The notes under the pieces are model-generated. The model was not told where the DNA came from. It saw only the letters and a list, made by a program, of their open reading frames with translations, and did not search any database. From Lentisphaeria bacterium (lineage in GTDB: Bacteria > Verrucomicrobiota > Lentisphaeria > Victivallales > JAUVCU01): a DNA stretch of 6,267 nt. Positions within the stretch are counted from its first letter, which is position 1. Each line of letters opens with the position of its first letter. The position numbers were made by a program, and so were the translations under genes. Positions 6,040 to 6,267 of the stretch are shown piece after piece. The stretch covers positions 1 to 6,267 of the forward strand of contig JAUVCU010000096.1 in assembly GCA_030590715.1 (NCBI GenBank). Direction: 5' to 3'.

Positions 6040-6267
6040 ATGTTAAGGTTAGCTGACTATCGATTAAAGTTGAAACCGTTTAACACTGCTTTTGCAGTCC
6101 TGTTTCTAATGACGGCCTGTAAAACTATTGAAGAGTCCTCCAATGATCCGTTTATTGATGAATGGAGATTAAAAGCACAAGAGAAGAGGGCTGAGTCTAT
6201 TGAGTTGCCACCTCGGTCATTGCAGAGAGTTGAGAGGATTGCGGTAAAAGAAGAGCTTAAGAAGCAG
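6040..6267 (+). CDS. Lipoprotein, N-terminal part; possible secretin (PilQ/GspD-like)
   Basis: An open frame running off the window end, 76 codons visible. The N-terminus has basic residues, a hydrophobic core (FNTAFAVLFLMTAC) and a lipobox-like LMTAC with Cys27, indicating export and lipid attachment. After it come a 'DPF' (36-38) and a charged, helix-prone stretch. ATG at 6034 lies in the same frame but touches the GGGAGG at 6028-6033, while ATG at 6040 has a normal 6-base spacing, so 6040 is preferred. In the classical order pilMNOP is followed by pilQ, the outer-membrane secretin, and some secretins are lipoproteins; this is why a secretin is suggested. No secretin domain is visible yet, and a pilotin-like or separate lipoprotein is equally possible. 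Confidence 0.68.
   Translation, partial: MLRLADYRLKLKPFNTAFAVLFLMTACKTIEESSNDPFIDEWRLKAQEKRAESIELPPRSLQRVERIAVKEELKKQ

Overview
The window is AT-rich bacterial DNA with Shine-Dalgarno-type start sites. Every intact gene is on the + strand. One housekeeping gene (clpP) sits among genes of envelope-spanning machinery. The combination of ClpP, a type IV pilus/type II secretion style inner-membrane complex and a large TPR-plus-membrane protein suggests a Gram-negative-type (diderm) bacterium. A member of the Planctomycetes-Verrucomicrobia-Lentisphaerae group would fit the protein style, but that is an impression and not something the sequence proves.

Layout. Bases 1 to about 141 look like the end of an insertion element: dense short inverted repeats and an end reading GGCTCTGTTCCAG on the minus strand. 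This abuts, in mid-gene, the C-terminal third of a HAD-family phosphatase (about 143-412), which is therefore a 5'-truncated relic. From 583 to 1947 lies a 454-residue protein with N-terminal TPR-like repeats, one membrane segment and an extracytoplasmic region of unknown function. clpP (2166-2768) follows as a self-contained unit with all catalytic residues and a strong intrinsic terminator at 2793-2827. A gap of about 360 bases without a convincing gene follows.

From 3191 to the end of the window runs a tight operon with gaps of 30, 29 and 15 bases. It encodes a PilM-PilN fusion protein (569 aa), a PilO-like protein (174 aa), a PilP/GspC-like protein anchored by a membrane helix (179 aa) and the start of a lipoprotein cut by the window edge. 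In pili and type II secretion systems, PilM, PilN, PilO and PilP (or GspL, GspM and GspC) form the inner-membrane alignment complex that links the cytoplasmic motor to an outer-membrane secretin. The order M-N-O-P-lipoprotein here matches the classical pilMNOPQ order, so the last gene may be the secretin or a partner of it. No motor ATPase, platform protein or pilin gene is visible.

The most interesting points are the PilM-PilN fusion, which keeps a recognisable PilN-like 'NLL' segment at the junction while its actin-fold nucleotide-binding motifs are degenerate, and a set of three perfect 14-base palindromes at an exact 17-base period inside the putative insertion-element end.
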